A stretch of DNA of 64,000 nucleotides from Oxyruncus cristatus (GCA_013399855.1 VXAY01000770.1:434001-498000); one strand, 5' to 3'. Counted from the stretch's first letter, positions 1 through 13,500 are shown. Made by a program: numbers and translations. The notes: generated by a model from the letters alone, not told the origin.

Positions 1-1025
1 CCGAGGGAAAGCAGAGAGTCATAGGTTCAAAGGTACTATATTATGAAGTTGTTATTCCAAATTGGTGACTGCTGCCTTCTTTCTGCCTCCTTGTTATTTT
101 GGTTATTCCCCCTTCAGTCATGTTGCGGTGAGATGCTAAGAGGCTGCCAAATAAACTCTTTGGAGAACATAAGGATGTTACATGCTTTGTGATTCCTAAA
201 GAGAACATCTAGTATCGTATTAAGGATTTTACATAGTCCCACTTAACTCTTGTGTACTGACATTAGGTTCCCACGAATGGTGACTCCACACAAAGCTGTG
301 CCCTCTGCTTGCTTTCTGCACCCTCCACTCAATCTCCACTGCTCCTTCCCTGCCCAGGGCAGCCGTGGGAGCACGGATGTGAAGGGCAGCTCAGGATGTC
401 TGTGGTTAACAGGCCAAGGGCTGTGTGTTCCTGCCAGCTGTTGCCTGCAATTTCCAGAGTCTTTGCCTCAACAGCAGCACGTTGCTTTGGGAGCCACATG
501 TATTAAAGCCACAAAAAAAAAAAAGCCCTTCCCTGAACTGAGAAACAATGCTTTCAAACTGGCACAATTATTTTCTAATAAACCACACTTGTCCAAAACT
601 GCAGGGTATTTAAGAGAAAATTACACTAATTCGTGCAAAAGTCAACAATATCATTGAAATATTCATTTCCACCTCAAGTCAGTTTTCAAGGTGGTAATGG
701 AAATCAACATGGATTGAATGGGAAACATCTGGCAGGAAAATCCAAAGAGAGAGGATCAGAAAATGCAACCACTGCAAAGAGACTTGACCAGTTCTGCTGC
801 TGAGGTGAAGGCACACGCCATCACCACCCACACACTCCTGTGCACAGGCTGTCCACCCCAAAACAAGTCCTCTGAGAGGGATGAATGACTGGGTAAGGAC
901 CACTCGTGCCCGTGGCAGGAAAAACAACCTTCTGGAGAGAAATTTTGCACTATGTTAACCTCCATCTCATTCCCTCCTCTTCCCAATCCCTTTCTGACAC
1001 TGAAATGCATCCTGGTGCCCTGGAT
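1..1025. other. Non-coding sequence, no gene recognised
   Basis: Unique-looking AT-rich DNA. Two overlapping open frames near 250-660 run across ordinary sequence and an A-run at about 511-522; they have no recognisable domain and no splice context. I see no RNA gene or repeat here until CR1 homology begins near 1026. Confidence 0.6.
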
Positions 1026-1156
1026 AAAAGCATTTGGACAACACTCTAAGGCACATGGTGTGATTCTTGGGGTGTCCTGTGCAGGGCCAGGAGTTGGACT
1101 CAATGATCCTGATGGGCCCCTTCCAATTCAGCATATTCTACAATTCTATGATTCTT
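1026..1156 (+). mobile_element. CR1 LINE, 3'-terminal fragment
   Basis: The sequence follows the avian CR1 3' untranslated region: an 'AGCATTTGGACAACACTCT' part, then 'CACATGGTGTGATTCTTGGGG', then 'GGAGTTGGACTCAATGATCC' and 'GGGCCCCTTCCAATTCAG', closing with ATTCTACA-ATTCTATG-ATTCT. The octamer repeats at 1135-1155 are the usual CR1 3' terminus, so the element runs on the plus strand. It is strongly 5'-truncated, as most avian CR1 copies are, and contains no reverse-transcriptase region. It carries several substitutions against the consensus I remember, so it is an old, inactive copy. Confidence 0.9.
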
Positions 1157-2444
1157 GCCACAGAGCTGGCAGACAACTAAAAGTTCCCTCAAAGCACTTA
1201 CCAATTACTCATTTGAAGCAGAAAAACAGAACAAGCCACCATTTATGTGTGTTTCTGCTGTAAAAAACACAATTCCTTCAGTTGATAATCAAAAGCTGTG
1301 TGGAACCATAGAATGCTTTTGCCCTAAACAAGTACCTCCTTCTGCACCACAGGATCTAAAGCTGAGAGCATACCTTCCATGAGAAGCATGGGGTACCAGC
1401 ATAAACCTGGAGAAGGGACATCCCTACACTGCTTCAGGAACAAATGCCTTTCTCACTATATCACTGCATCTGTGAGGCACAAAACAAACCCCACAAATCC
1501 TATGATGATGGGGGGGGATTTAATGAAAACAACTCTTTCTCCTGTAAAGAAAAAATATTCATTTAAATGATAGCAATTCATTTAAATTATAGTTGCCATA
1601 ATGGAGAAGAAAGGCAGCAACAAGTTACATCAGTGTTCCAGATGGGTTTAAATTTTTTTTTCCTAAGAATCACCTTCCAAGGACCTCAGATAACTAAATA
1701 AATAGCGCTAGACAGAATAGGGGCACAGAAAAGACCTCAAACCTGGCCACAACAAAGGAAGATTGCTACTACATTCATATCTTTTTAATAAAAAAGGTTG
1801 CTTGAAAGAGAAGTCCTGATGCCTTTTGTTGAACAAAAGCCAGTTTGTCATTAGTACATTGCAGACAAGGTTGAAGAACACTTTGGCCATTTGAAATTCT
1901 GGACTCTGAAGTATTTTATTACCAAGGTTAGTGAAAGCTTAGATACATCAATATTCTCTGTGCATCCACTGCACAGTTCAAAGCTGCCCGTCTGCTGATT
2001 TCATGGTTGCACACATATCTGTCAAGAACTCTAAAAACTGTACAGAGAAGATGTATGTGTGTAGAAAATAATATAAAAAATTAAGTCTGCATCAGTTTAT
2101 CTTTTCTTTCCCCACTCCTTATTTCTTCATTTTCTTCACCATCCTGAACATCCCTACAGCACTCTCGTCATGTACCTAACAGTTTGCTTCCCTTCTAACA
2201 CAGAATACTGAGCATTTCTCACTAATTTCAGGCAGAAAAATCTATTTACTCTGTAACACAAATCACCCAAAAGTCACCAGGAGTCCTGCAAAGTCCTGTA
2301 CAGAGCTGCTCTGGCATTAACAGCAGAGAAAAGCTCTTTTTTGGCAGATTCCTTTGAAGCATAAGTATCTATTACACCTGTTACAGGATCTTGATCTGGA
2401 GCATTCCCTCAAAGTTCTCTGACTGTAGACTTGTTGTAAGTTAC
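1157..2444. other. Non-coding sequence, no gene recognised
   Basis: Unique AT-rich DNA with no recognised repeat family. It has a short G-run near 1510 and T-rich patches near 1650 and 2100. Open frames here are short and lack any motif. Confidence 0.55.
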
Positions 2445-2566
2445 CTTCCCCAGATTAAAAGCTATTGAGGGGTAGGTTTCATTCAGGCATGGAAATTTAA
2501 GGCCAAGAATGATGGCACCCAACACAAACAACATAACCAACGTGAACTTTTGTGACTCCCAACTAT
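2445..2566 (-). other. Candidate spliced exon with a hydrophobic open frame (weak)
   Basis: On the minus strand a pyrimidine-rich acceptor (TTTGCTTTCTGTTCTCAG) ends at 2567, and a donor-like AAG|GTAACT begins at 2444. The 122 bases between them are open in one frame: 2 leading bases plus 40 codons. The frame reads SWESQKFTLVMLFVLGAIIL and goes on to a Lys at the donor. It contains one plausible membrane segment (FTLVMLFVLGAIILGLKF). The open frame also runs upstream of the acceptor. I do not recognise the protein. The donor has A-A-C-T instead of the better A-A-G-T. Pseudo-exons of this quality occur by chance, so this is only a candidate. Confidence 0.15.
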
Positions 2567-4080
2567 CTGAGAACAGAAAGCAAATTTTGTGGATGACACA
2601 AGATGGTAAGATTAGAACACTTGCAGTGGTAACAAAATGGGCAATTAAATGAGCTTTAATCCCTCCAAGATAATATAGTAGGATCTGCAGAAATGTCACA
2701 CTGGAATTCAGCTCAGCAACAATGCCAGCAAAACATTGTTTGGATTAATTATGGGAATGAGTTAATCAATCTGGTGTTATTCATGAGGAAAAAATGGGCA
2801 TGGGAACACAAATGTACTCTGATCTGGAGTATCACCAGGACACTTCCACTCCAGAGCAGGCTCTTACATCTCAGTATTTCATGCCAACATCAGCCCAGCA
2901 TTACTTAAAAAGATCTTCCTTTTCCTGCTCCTGAAGTATACAGCAGAACTCCAGACAACTTCCACATCTTGAAAACCATGTCAGTTATGAACATGTTTAA
3001 CAGAAAAAGTATCAGTACTTGGAGTTTCTGAGCTTACTGTTTCCTCAGGTAAAGTCTGAAGCTCAGACTCAGCCTTTCACTCAAGTTGGAATTAATTGTA
3101 CTAAAAAGACAAAGCAGAAAACAGAGAAAGCTCCTTTACTTCACTCTCCTTAGCAAAGCACAGGTACTAATGATTGTGCTTACAAAACATTAAAAAAAAA
3201 AAAAAAAAAAGCTGAGTTGTTTAGATAAACACAAAGACCTAACTATGGAGAGTTTAGAAAGAACACGATCAGCAGTTCATCATCTCAAACTGTTTGGAAA
3301 GCCCAATACTGATCACTAGGGTATTACAGCAGAGACTGGAGTTAACAGTACAGGATTTCTGTCTTCAGTGAGTTTTTAATTGCAAAAACAGACACCGTAA
3401 ACATTTCTCTACCTGAGCAGGCCCTTGGTGAGCTACCCTGGACCTCACGACGTGACTTTGCTTATTAACACCACCAATGCATGGTCTGGGACCAGCCTCA
3501 GGGTCCCCACTGCACGGCTCAGCCAACAACCCTGAAGCCATCAATCAGCTACAACAGGGCATAAAAACCAGACTCGTTTTTATTAGTAAACCTCCAGCAC
3601 AACAACATAACAATGATGTTCGTGTTACAGTTTCTGAGGAGTCCTGGACAAATCCCTCGGTCTGCCTTCATCTCAGAGTTACCCAGCGAGCAGCTTGAGC
3701 TGACCCATGTTGACCCCACTCTGGGCCAGGAATGGGCGAGGTCACCTCCATGGTCCCACTCAAGCTAAGCTGGCCATCTCGTGCAAGACCACAGGTGAGG
3801 AAGGCGGAAGGTGAGGAAGAAAACACAGCTCATCTGGCTGTGACTCAAATACTCAGGCTACTCTCCACATCACACAGTGCTTGTGCTAACTGCAGCCCCC
3901 ATCAAGTGCTGTTTTGACAGCTGAAAATGAGGGAGACCATTCTTCATGGAGGAATTCAAGCTGTACCCACTGACTCAGAAACTACCTCATTCACACTCTG
4001 CATCTGCCAGTCTTAGCAGCCTGCCTACGCTTTAGGAATGGTTGTGTGACATGATAGGATATTTTTGAATATTAAATTTA
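2567..4080. other. Non-coding sequence, no gene recognised
   Basis: Unique DNA with moderate AT content. It contains a 19-base A-run (listed separately) and otherwise no repeat or RNA gene that I can recognise. Confidence 0.55.
3192..3210. repeat. Poly(A) homopolymer, 19 bases
   Basis: This is an uninterrupted run of 19 A. The upstream sequence does not resemble a processed transcript or SINE, and I see no flanking target duplication, so I read it as a simple repeat and not a retrotransposon tail. Confidence 0.9.
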
Positions 4081-4114
4081 TGACACATTTTTGCTTCATT
4101 TATAATTCATCACA

Positions 4115-4145
4115 AATTGCAATGCAAATATTTGGGTAAAGTGCC
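4115..4145 (+). promoter_or_regulatory. Overlapping C/EBP-like and octamer (POU) motifs
   Basis: ATTGCAAT (4125-4132), the palindromic C/EBP core, shares a base with ATGCAAAT (4132-4139), the consensus octamer for POU factors. Both are exact matches to known core motifs. Such short motifs occur by chance, so any function is inferred. The surrounding AT-rich block is free of recognised repeats. Confidence 0.25.
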
Positions 4146-4160
4146 ACAATGTTGGCAAAG

Positions 4161-7100
4161 ACAACGTTTTTGTTGTTGTTCTTATTTAAACAGAGATCAG
4201 AAATAAGGCATCTCACTTAGTCTGGGAGTGAGTCCCCTTTGGGCCAGACACAAAGGACAGCCAAATCCTACGGACTTGGACTAAGAACAAGTGGGCAATG
4301 AACTCTCCGAAGTAAGGAGGATTCCTTCAGTAAATAAATGTAACTGCTGCATGTCATTACAAGAAGGCAAATGCCTTCACACATCCATGCATGCCAGTAG
4401 AACAGAAGAATTAATTCATTGAAACAGTCTACAAAATTGCTATACGGTTAAGCAAGATAAAAATACGATCATGTTAAAAAAATATGTATTTTTATTTTAT
4501 TTTAAATTTTTAATTATTTTTACCATGCCATTTAATTCAAGTCAGCTATCCAGACATCTAGGCAGTCATTTTACCAGGAAGCTAGGCTTGAAGGAAGGAA
4601 GAAAGTTTGTCCGGAGTGTTGCCGAAAGCCATTTTCCAGACTACAGAGGCTCAAAGGTAGGCTGAGAGAGCTTGCTTTCTGTCTTGAGAGATGAACACCT
4701 GCCAGCAAAATTTGTGACACTATTATCTGCAACCTACAGAGACCTCCAGCAACACCAGCTACCAAGCTGAAACAGAACCACTTACCCTTGTCCCCTGAGG
4801 AACAGTATCCTGTAAGTTAGATTTTGTTTAATTATAATAACTATCACTCTCCGTATGCTTTGGCGCCGATGAAGTGATGCAAAGAAAGAACAGTCACAAC
4901 TTGAAAAACAGGTAACACATACAAAGGTCTGTCTTAGAGGTCTAGTGGTTTACTTGCAGGTCCAGTTGCACTAGGTGGGAAAATACAAGGAATAAAGCAC
5001 AAGGCAAACATATATAATTTTTTTCTTGTCAAAAATACAAAAATCTGTACACTTATCTTGAACCAGTTGTCACAGCTTGGACGTCTAGGGATGAGATGGA
5101 GAAGATATTTAGGGACATATCTATGATTAAGCATTTGAAGAAATTACTAGGAGATCACTAGACATCACTCACTCATGCTAAATTCTTATTTATAAATGCC
5201 TGAGGGGAAATGTCCCTCCATCAATAGCCTGAAGCAGATTCAGACAGCGTTAGCAAGAGACAGCCACAGCTGGAAGATTTCACTTGCATGTGCTCAGACT
5301 CCAAGGACAAATTTATGGCCAGCGCAGAAGAGCTGAAACCATCTGGGCTGAACGTGACCATAGGAACTGGTGCTCCAATCGCTTGTCAACATCAGCTGAG
5401 CTTTGCCACTGAAACTCTGCCGATGGGAGAAGGCTCCTCCAGCCAGGAGGAAATGGTAGCAGAAGAGAGAAGAGTGGAGCCCTGACTGAATTTCAAAGCC
5501 TTTCCCAGGTGCTCTAGGTCCCTCTGACAGGCATCCCAGAGGAATTCACACCAGTTGTGGAAGACCAAGAAGAAACCATCCCAGTTTTGCTCCAGAATGT
5601 AAAATCAACAAGTTCTTTACCATGCATTCTTAAACAAACAAATAACACCCTAGTCTCTCTTACTTCAACAAAATCAGTTTCAGATGCTGAGGAACTATGT
5701 CTTCTATTGAAAACTAAGCAGAAGAGATGAATGCTCCACTGATCTCTGCATAAAACTCCCACAAATTTAACAGGGCCAGGATTTCCCTTCCTGTATTTCC
5801 AATATTACCATATTACTGTGGTGTGCAGAATGGATTACACCAGTCTTGCTCATTCGGGCAAGCTCTGAATAGCAGCAAGGCCGGCCAAGGAGCCAGTGCC
5901 TTTTATTCCTCCACTGTCGCTTCCTTAGTATGCGACCGAGCACATGTGGCAGAAAGCATCAGCCTTTTCTTCGTGCTTCCGCGCCCGGTACTGCTGTTGT
6001 GGCAACCTCAGCAGTCTTCCTCCCAAAGTGAAGGCTGCCTTCATTCAGAGGGGCACACAGGTGTCCTCCCTGCCCGCCAGCAAGGGCAGCAGCTGTACCA
6101 GCGTCAGCCAAAAACCCACACTCCTGAATTGGGCATCCTCATCCACGTGGGGGCTGCTTGGCACAGCCAGAATCCAATGCCTCACCAAACCCGAAAACTG
6201 CATCCAGCTCTCAGGGAGGATCAGGAGAGGCCTGGCAGCAGCTGGATGCTCACAGAGGACAATAATCTGTGTACACACGTGCATCTGCTGCCCAGATAAT
6301 GCACCCCTTGTTTATGGGAGTGGAAATCAATGCTGATTTTGGCCATCTTGAGGATAAAAATCCCAAGTTAACCGAAACCATTCAATTCATTCCCTGCCAA
6401 GTAAGTTATCACATCATATAGGCTATTACTGACTTAGGGGTAATTTTCTCAGGATGGACAAACAAACGGAAAATAATTGAATTCCTCTCATTCTCTATTT
6501 AACACAACCAAATTTTATTTTCATAAGCACCTTAGCTGGCGGAACAAAATATCTCATATTTCCTGAGTGCCTGTCATTGGCCAAAGTCCACCCTGGAAGA
6601 TAAATGTATGTGCTGGCACACACATGCTTAGACACACTCAAGCAGTGCCAGTGCGCCTTTGCAGATCTCTGCTAAGGAAATAAAGCATTTAACAGATAAT
6701 GGCCCAACAGCCCAGATATCTCCCACAGAAACTGTAGAGAGCATAAACTTTGTGCCATATATTTGCTCAAAACAAACAGTGCCATATATATTTACATTTA
6801 TATACATAAAACTATATATAAAATACACTTCTGGCTGTATGAATATCACTCTCATTTTTAAACCAATGCTCAAATAAGGAATATTTGGTTTTGACTATGA
6901 TTATTTGGGGGAGTTGTTTTTTTCCTACAGAATGACAGATGATACTGGTTTTTCAAAGTGACAGGGCAAAAGAGATTACAGTGATAATCAGGTTACCTTA
7001 GATAGAAAGGAATGAGGGATTCAGAGATACTCCTCTGCCCAACAATCCTGAGACTTCATATTTTCATCTGCTGGGTGAGCACTATCTCTGTAAGTTTTAT

Positions 7101-9939
7101 TTGAACATATCATTTTCCCACTAAAGCATTTTCTGGCTTCTTAGACTTTCTCTAAGGATATTCAACTAAAAATAGGTTATAGTTTCAAAGCACAGTCATA
7201 ACAGAAATTGGAGATTATATATCACAGTAATTGTGTTTACCTTAAAATGAAAGAAAATAAGGAGTATTCCACCTACTTGAACTAGAATTTTAAAAAATGA
7301 ACAAAAAAGACACACTAAGAGGAAATAAAACAATGTCTGTTCAACCCCAACCAGTCTATAACCAAACACTGCAATAATTATCTAAAGCCAATGCCAGCAG
7401 CAGAGACTTACGCTCCTGGGGTGCATAGAGAGGCCAGGGACCTTGGAGCCATGCAAAAGGGAAGCTCCAAAATCTGAAGTGATCACACGGCATGACCCAC
7501 ATCCAGTCCCACATCTTTCCCACATTGCAGGTGATGACCTCCAAGCCCAATCCTCCAAGTTTCACCCAGACAGGGGCACCCCTGCATTTCTCATGTGCAG
7601 CATAGAAGACAAACCATGACTGGTGCCACAAGCTTCCCTCCAGTGTGCACTTGAGGATAAGAAGGGGACAGTGTTGGAGCAGCCCCTGGAGTCCTCTAGG
7701 ATTGGCTTAAGCCCCAGAGAACAGGGAGGGCTAAAATAAATGCACATACCCCCTCCAGCCCCCAAGTCTTTTGGTAAGCGTGGCTGACGAAATGTTTTCA
7801 GAGAGAAAAGAGGATGCAAAACAATATGAAAACTGTACTTTTTCTATCATCTTTCAGTGGCTAAAACATGGATTTAGCACTGAACTAGGATCAGTTTCAG
7901 CCTGGGGAGGATTTGACTTTTTCAGCTTTGATTTCTTCATCAGCTCAGCCACAACTGCTCAGCAGTTTGAAAAACACACTTCTAAGAGGAGAGCCCTTTG
8001 CTATCACCCAATTAAAAATACCATCAGGCAACAGGGGAGCTGTCTGACTGCATCCTCACCTGTGACAATCTCCAAAGCCTTCAGACCACTCCCAAGGAAC
8101 ACGGATAGACCTGGTGAGACTTGCTCCCCACACGGTACCCCTGACTTTGAAAAGGACCCATCCTCACAGGTGAATTCCTAGGAAGTGTCAGACCATTTGC
8201 AGGATCCAGGGCCATAATAAGGCTTTGCATATTCAAGATCCAGGTTAAATTTGGGTCTCAAAAGTACATTTAATCTGCAACACCAAAAGTCACAAAAAGA
8301 AAAGGCTTTCCAGATATAACACTAACTTGGGTTAACAAAGAGGTAGCATTTAACGGTGATACACAGGTAAATTTAAGTATTGTAGGGCCAATTTAAAACC
8401 CTGGAGGAATTAATAAAAATAATCATTCAAATTGCTACCATTTAAAAATGCATACATTCAAAAGTGAGTAAGTATCAAGCCAGAAATCAAACGGGGTGGA
8501 AGCTTTTTGATGCTAAAATGCCAAGCCAGAGCCCCAATCCTACATGAAAACACGTGTGTGTGAAGCTCAGGTGTCTCTTTCACCCATCAGGCAGCAGCTC
8601 TCTGGGAAGGGGCTTTCACCCACCAGCACTCAGAGAGCCATGGAAATGGACATAAGGAGAAAGGCAGCTCAGAGCTGGAGGAAACCAGGTCTTCACCTTT
8701 TATTCTCCTTTTTTCTCTCTAAAACGTATGATAAGATCATCAGCTTCCATTTTTTTGTTGTTGTTTGTTTCCCTTTTGTTAAATTTATGAGCACAATACT
8801 TTCATTCATAAAGGCTGCAGGAATGTCAGTGTTAGAAAAGTTAGTAAGTATTTATGGAATGGTCCAGTCTAAAAAACATCTCCAAGGAAAGCATCCCAGC
8901 CCTGCCCAGCCTAAAGCTGCAGTTCTAAATTAGACCATGCCAGGAATCCTTTTAGGCAAAACACTTTCTTTTTCCTTTGCTGAAAATGCTGATTCCTCAA
9001 AACCCCTCCACGCTGAGCTTGAGGAAAGCGTTCTTAGAAAGAGACCATGGTTTTGATACCAGACAAAGCAGAGCAAAAATGTGGCCGCCTGCGGAAGCCA
9101 AAAAACATTGCAGGGTACAACAAGTTTATCCAGGCTACAGGTGCGAGATCCAGACCAGGAATGAGATGCGTGAGACAAGCCCTAAGATGCGTGTTCCCTG
9201 TGCCACTGGAATACTCAATCCCAAATCCTACAGGTAGGATGTAACAAGTCGCTACGAGCACTAGAATTACCAGCACTCTTCTGGTTCCAGAGACTGAGCC
9301 TTCTGCCCTAATAAAACCTCTCTTCTTCACACAGCAGCTGCTTTTGAAGTCTTTGGTGAGCCGAGGGCAGTAACTCTAAAGGTGATCCAGTGATTTCCAA
9401 ACAAAACATGCAACAGATGCTCACTCCATCATCTGAAAAACACTGCATCACACGAAGCCAAACGACCAAAGAATTATTTCTTATTGAATTTCATTTTACA
9501 TTTCTTCACATGGCAATTAAAAAGCTTATGGCCAAAGATATAGGAAGCACTAAAAATGATCCATGCAAAAAGATCTTACTGAACTTAATGTAGCATGAAA
9601 TTATCCAACAGGCCGCATTAAATACTTTGCTGTAAAAATACACACCATAAAAGCATGTTTCACTGCTCTTTGTTTAATAGTTGAGTTAATTAAGGAAAAA
9701 GACAGGATTTTCACAGATAAAAGAAAAAAAAAAGAACAAAAACAAAAAAAATCAAGCATTTACATTCTCAGAGTTCCTAGAAGGACAGCTCACTGAGTGG
9801 AGCAGCACTAGACACGAATGTAACTGGCCAGGGAAACACTTCTCTTTTACAATTCCCTGAAACTATTCTTTTTAAAGTAATATAAAATACCACATGAGTC
9901 ATATTTCTATTCTGATTGACTTTTCACTTTATTGGGCTC
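4161..9939. other. Non-coding sequence, no gene recognised
   Basis: A long, mostly unique stretch. Open frames near 5.3, 5.8-6.3, 7.8-8.2 and 9.0 kb overlap each other in several frames, have no family motifs, and begin at arbitrary ATGs. An AT-rich ATATA patch lies at about 6775-6830. An A-rich patch lies at about 9721-9755. I see no recognised transposon or RNA gene. Confidence 0.5.
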
Positions 9940-10560
9940 AACGTGTTTTAATGACTACCTTGACATGACCTGAAATATTTCAGGGTTATGGTTATTTTAC
10001 AAATGATTATCAAGAGCAAATTTGCAAATTAATCTTAAAGCAGCAAAAAAAAAAAAAAAAAACCAAAAGGAGACTGTTGAATAATTTCAGCGATGCTTCC
10101 CAATGTTTGCACAATTCTTTGTTTAATTCCCACTCGCCAAATGCCTCTGCTGGCACAGAACGCTGGAGACGAAGCATTCCATATTCTGGGCAATTAAAGA
10201 GTTTAATTTATTTTTTTTCCTTAACCTAATCTTATTAACTCTTCCAGTGCTGACACAAGGAAATCTACTCCCATTGAGCTTTCCTTTTTTTAAAGGCTAA
10301 TGGGACTTTCTTCAAACAACCCACTGATGTCCCACCACATTCAGGGAAGGACACATCAATGTAGGACTGTGTGTATTTTAACAGTGATCATTGTAATTAA
10401 TTTCTTATCTCGCACCATGTCAGGTGGCTGATGCAGCCACATGCTAATGCTCACTCCCCATCATTTGAAATTCTCCCCTCCTGATGAGATCAGCCACAAG
10501 AGCATTTGGGATGAAGCAAACAACATTTCTGAAATTCAGGAGGAAAGAAGTGGATGCAAA
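9940..10560. promoter_or_regulatory. Candidate conserved regulatory block (motif-dense)
   Basis: Two blocks flank an 18-base A-run (10045-10062). The first holds SOX/FOX-like CTTTGTTTAA and a TEAD-like GCATTCCATA near 10100-10175. The second, around 10380-10450, holds TGTAATTAAT (homeodomain-like), CTTATCT (GATA-like) and a 17-base inverted repeat, GTGGCTG-ATG-CAGCCAC (10424-10440). There is no recognised repeat and no coding frame. Motif density and complex sequence are suggestive of a vertebrate enhancer, but conservation cannot be seen from one sequence. Confidence 0.25.
10045..10062. repeat. Poly(A) homopolymer, 18 bases
   Basis: An uninterrupted run of 18 A between two complex-sequence blocks. 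Confidence 0.9.
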
Positions 10561-10565
10561 ATAAT

Positions 10566-13500
10566 TTAAGAAAAAAAATTAAAGCAGCAGAATATGAGTT
10601 TTACCCACCAAGCACTTCAGCAGGAATTTTAAATGCAGTCAAAGCTGTCCAATATGATGATCCTAATTTCTTTTAAAAACCTTGCAGTTGATAGAATGCT
10701 AAAGAGGAACTTGTTAAACGTTGTTGGTATCATTCCCCACTCCACTGTATGCACAAACTACCCGTTTCTTTTTTCTAAGTTTGCTTCAGTGTGCTTTTCT
10801 ACCATACATTTTTTTTTTTTTCTCCACTAGGACAGAGACAGAAAATAATGCTGAGGATACTTATTTTCTAAAATACTCTAATGAAGTCAGTGGAGACTCC
10901 AGGAGCTCAATACCATAAATAGAGAAAAGAAACAGAACATATCAATCAAACCAACCCAGCTTGAAGAATTGCATCTATAACAAAAACAAGGAAGGAAACA
11001 ACAGGGGAATAACAGAGAAAATATTGACTTGTTAAAGAGAAACTACGGATGTATTTTGAGCTCTGAGGTGGCTATAATTGTTTCTAAAAGAAGCTAAAAC
11101 TCAACTGCATGGTCAGCCTGCTCCTGGAACAATTCGTGCTGCTGAAGTACAACCAACAGGTAGGATTTTTATCATTGTTTTTCTCTTAAAACAAAAATAA
11201 CACCACCTGCTAATTTTCAAAAGGAAATACAAGGTGTGCATACTAGTACTCTTTTTTTGGTCATTGAAATACTGTATTTATATCACACTTTGTGTCTGCT
11301 TTTATTGACCTTTCAGGTAGCCTTGAATAAGTCTGAAGTATAACTACAGTTGTGCTACAATCCCCAAGGGTTTCCAATGCCCCAAACCCCTCCTAAGTCA
11401 TGACTCCATGGGTAGAAGAAGGACCATGAAGAGCCACAAGGAGCATCCCTGGGCGGCACTGCACCGCTGGGAAACACAGATGCTTGTTTCTAGAGCAATG
11501 CTTTCAGGGTACTCACATGTGCAACATCCACAGCTGCCTCTCTAATGAATCTGCTTTAGTTTTTATTACTGGAAGGACAACTGCTGTGGCCCTTCCTTCC
11601 ATTCCTGACACCCTCCCTTCTGCTCAACACCAGGCTCCTGCAGCCACGTGCCAGCTGAGAGGCAAAAAACCCTCTCCTTTTTAAAGTAGTAATTATAATT
11701 CTCCTTCTTACAATGAAATCCTTTCTGTGATTAAATTTCAATCTGAGCAGGCTCATTTTCTCATTTGCAGAGATTTTATTAGTTTGTGGGAATGTCTGCT
11801 TTCCCTCCTTTGAATTTCTTTTTAAATTACTCTTCCTTATTTCTTTCCCTCCCACCCCCCAAAATTCCTCTCTTTCAAGTGACATTTGCCAACATTAGTC
11901 TGATTTAAGACCTTTTATCCAACCCATTGCCTTTTACTTAACTATATTGCTTCCAAGACCACTGGGATCTCCAGGCATTAATCATTAGCATTCGTGCTGA
12001 AGCTGGCTTTAGGCAATGAGTTACCATTTCTTTGGGGAGCACGGCGCACCACCAGCTGAAATGCTCTGAATAGTTTCGCCTGGTAAATTAAATCTAAACG
12101 CAAACTCTCTCCACATGCCCATCAATGCCCCTCTTCTTAAAATGCCTGTTCTGTGGCACCACAGACTCACTCCAGGGCTGAGTCCATCATGCCCCATCTC
12201 ACCCCTTATCTCATCCCTTAATTTAAGCTGCACTTCCCTACCCTGAAGAGAAGAGAGGCCCAGGTTCCAAACTCAACACTACATCTTGAAACAACAAGCC
12301 AAACCCATCTGGCTTGGCCAAGTCAGTCAATGGTGTGGTCTTGCATTTAGCAGCAGACCTAAAGCTGGGTCATCTTGGTTGGAGCCCTCCTTGAGCTGCA
12401 AAAGCCCCCAGACCCTTGACTAGAAGGGCAACACACTACGGCTGTCTGATAAATTTCTAAAATTTGTCTGAAGGCACAATAAACCCTGGCCTTTACTGAG
12501 CCCCCCCTATGAATAGAAAAAATAAAGAAACAAACAAACCCACACCACACTTAACCAAAAACACCTTGCATCTGGTGTTAGGGTTGCTACCAGAGCACAA
12601 CCTCAGGGCATCTGGGAGCATAGCCAAGAGCACCTGCTTTCACCAAGTGCTCTGAGCACGTTGCAACTGAAACCATTTCTTGCAGCACAGAGGCTTTTGC
12701 ATACCTATAAAATACTATCATTAAGCAGCTGCAAAAAAAAAAAAAAGAATCTCAGCAATTCCACTGGTCTGAGCTCCACCCATCTTCAACCACTGCAGCC
12801 ATTAAAACAAGGGGGTTTTCTGCATTTTGCAGAATCACCTCAAACTCCATCACCTTGCACAATTCAGAGTGCACTTAGCCTGTTTTAGATACCCCATGTT
12901 AAAATCCTGCATCAGTGGTTTTTCAGAGCACATGGAAATTTCCTAGCTGCTTCTGCTTATTTTGAGTAGCACTGGGAAATAAAATGGGAATAACACACTT
13001 TGACATGAGCCTCATTTAAATCCAGTGATGTCCCCCCCAAGTCCTTGCTTTCAGTTTTAGGCTTCATTTTGCATAAATCCCAACAATAGGGTCTGTCTTC
13101 AGGGTGTCCAGAAACACCCCAGGAGATTTCCAAGGTTCCCAAGGATGCATTGGGCTCCCAGAATTGTCCCCTGATGGCAAATGTCCCTCTTCTGGAAGTA
13201 TACAAGACAATTTGCACTGTTTTTATTTGTTCTCTTTGTGTTTATTGTCAGAGACCTGAGGTGACATTCCCAGTCAGGACAGATCAGTGGGAACAGGCAC
13301 ATTTACAAGAGATGAGCACCTAGGGTCATCCTTAGGTGGTTTTCCAAAGGTATCTGGCACAAGAGATACCAGCAGATGCTCAGCAAGGTTTTCCAAATGG
13401 CATAAGCAGGTGCCTCCAGTGCCAGACCCCCACTGGCTTTTCCTGAGATAAGAGGGCTGGTCTACAAGGTGAAACTAGTGCCTAGGAAGACAGAGCGTGA

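Noticed and set aside
2575..2612. Resemblance to the CR1 reverse-transcriptase 'FADDT' coding phrase (TTTGTGGATGACACAAG)
   Set aside because: The similarity covers fewer than 25 bases and the flanks do not follow CR1, so it is likely coincidence.
3150..3210. Poly(A) run as the tail of a retrocopy
   Set aside because: No upstream gene-like sequence, polyadenylation signal at the right distance, or flanking duplication.
5823..6336. Two overlapping open frames of 158 and 130 codons
   Set aside because: They overlap in different frames with no recognisable motif, so at most one could be real and neither has support.
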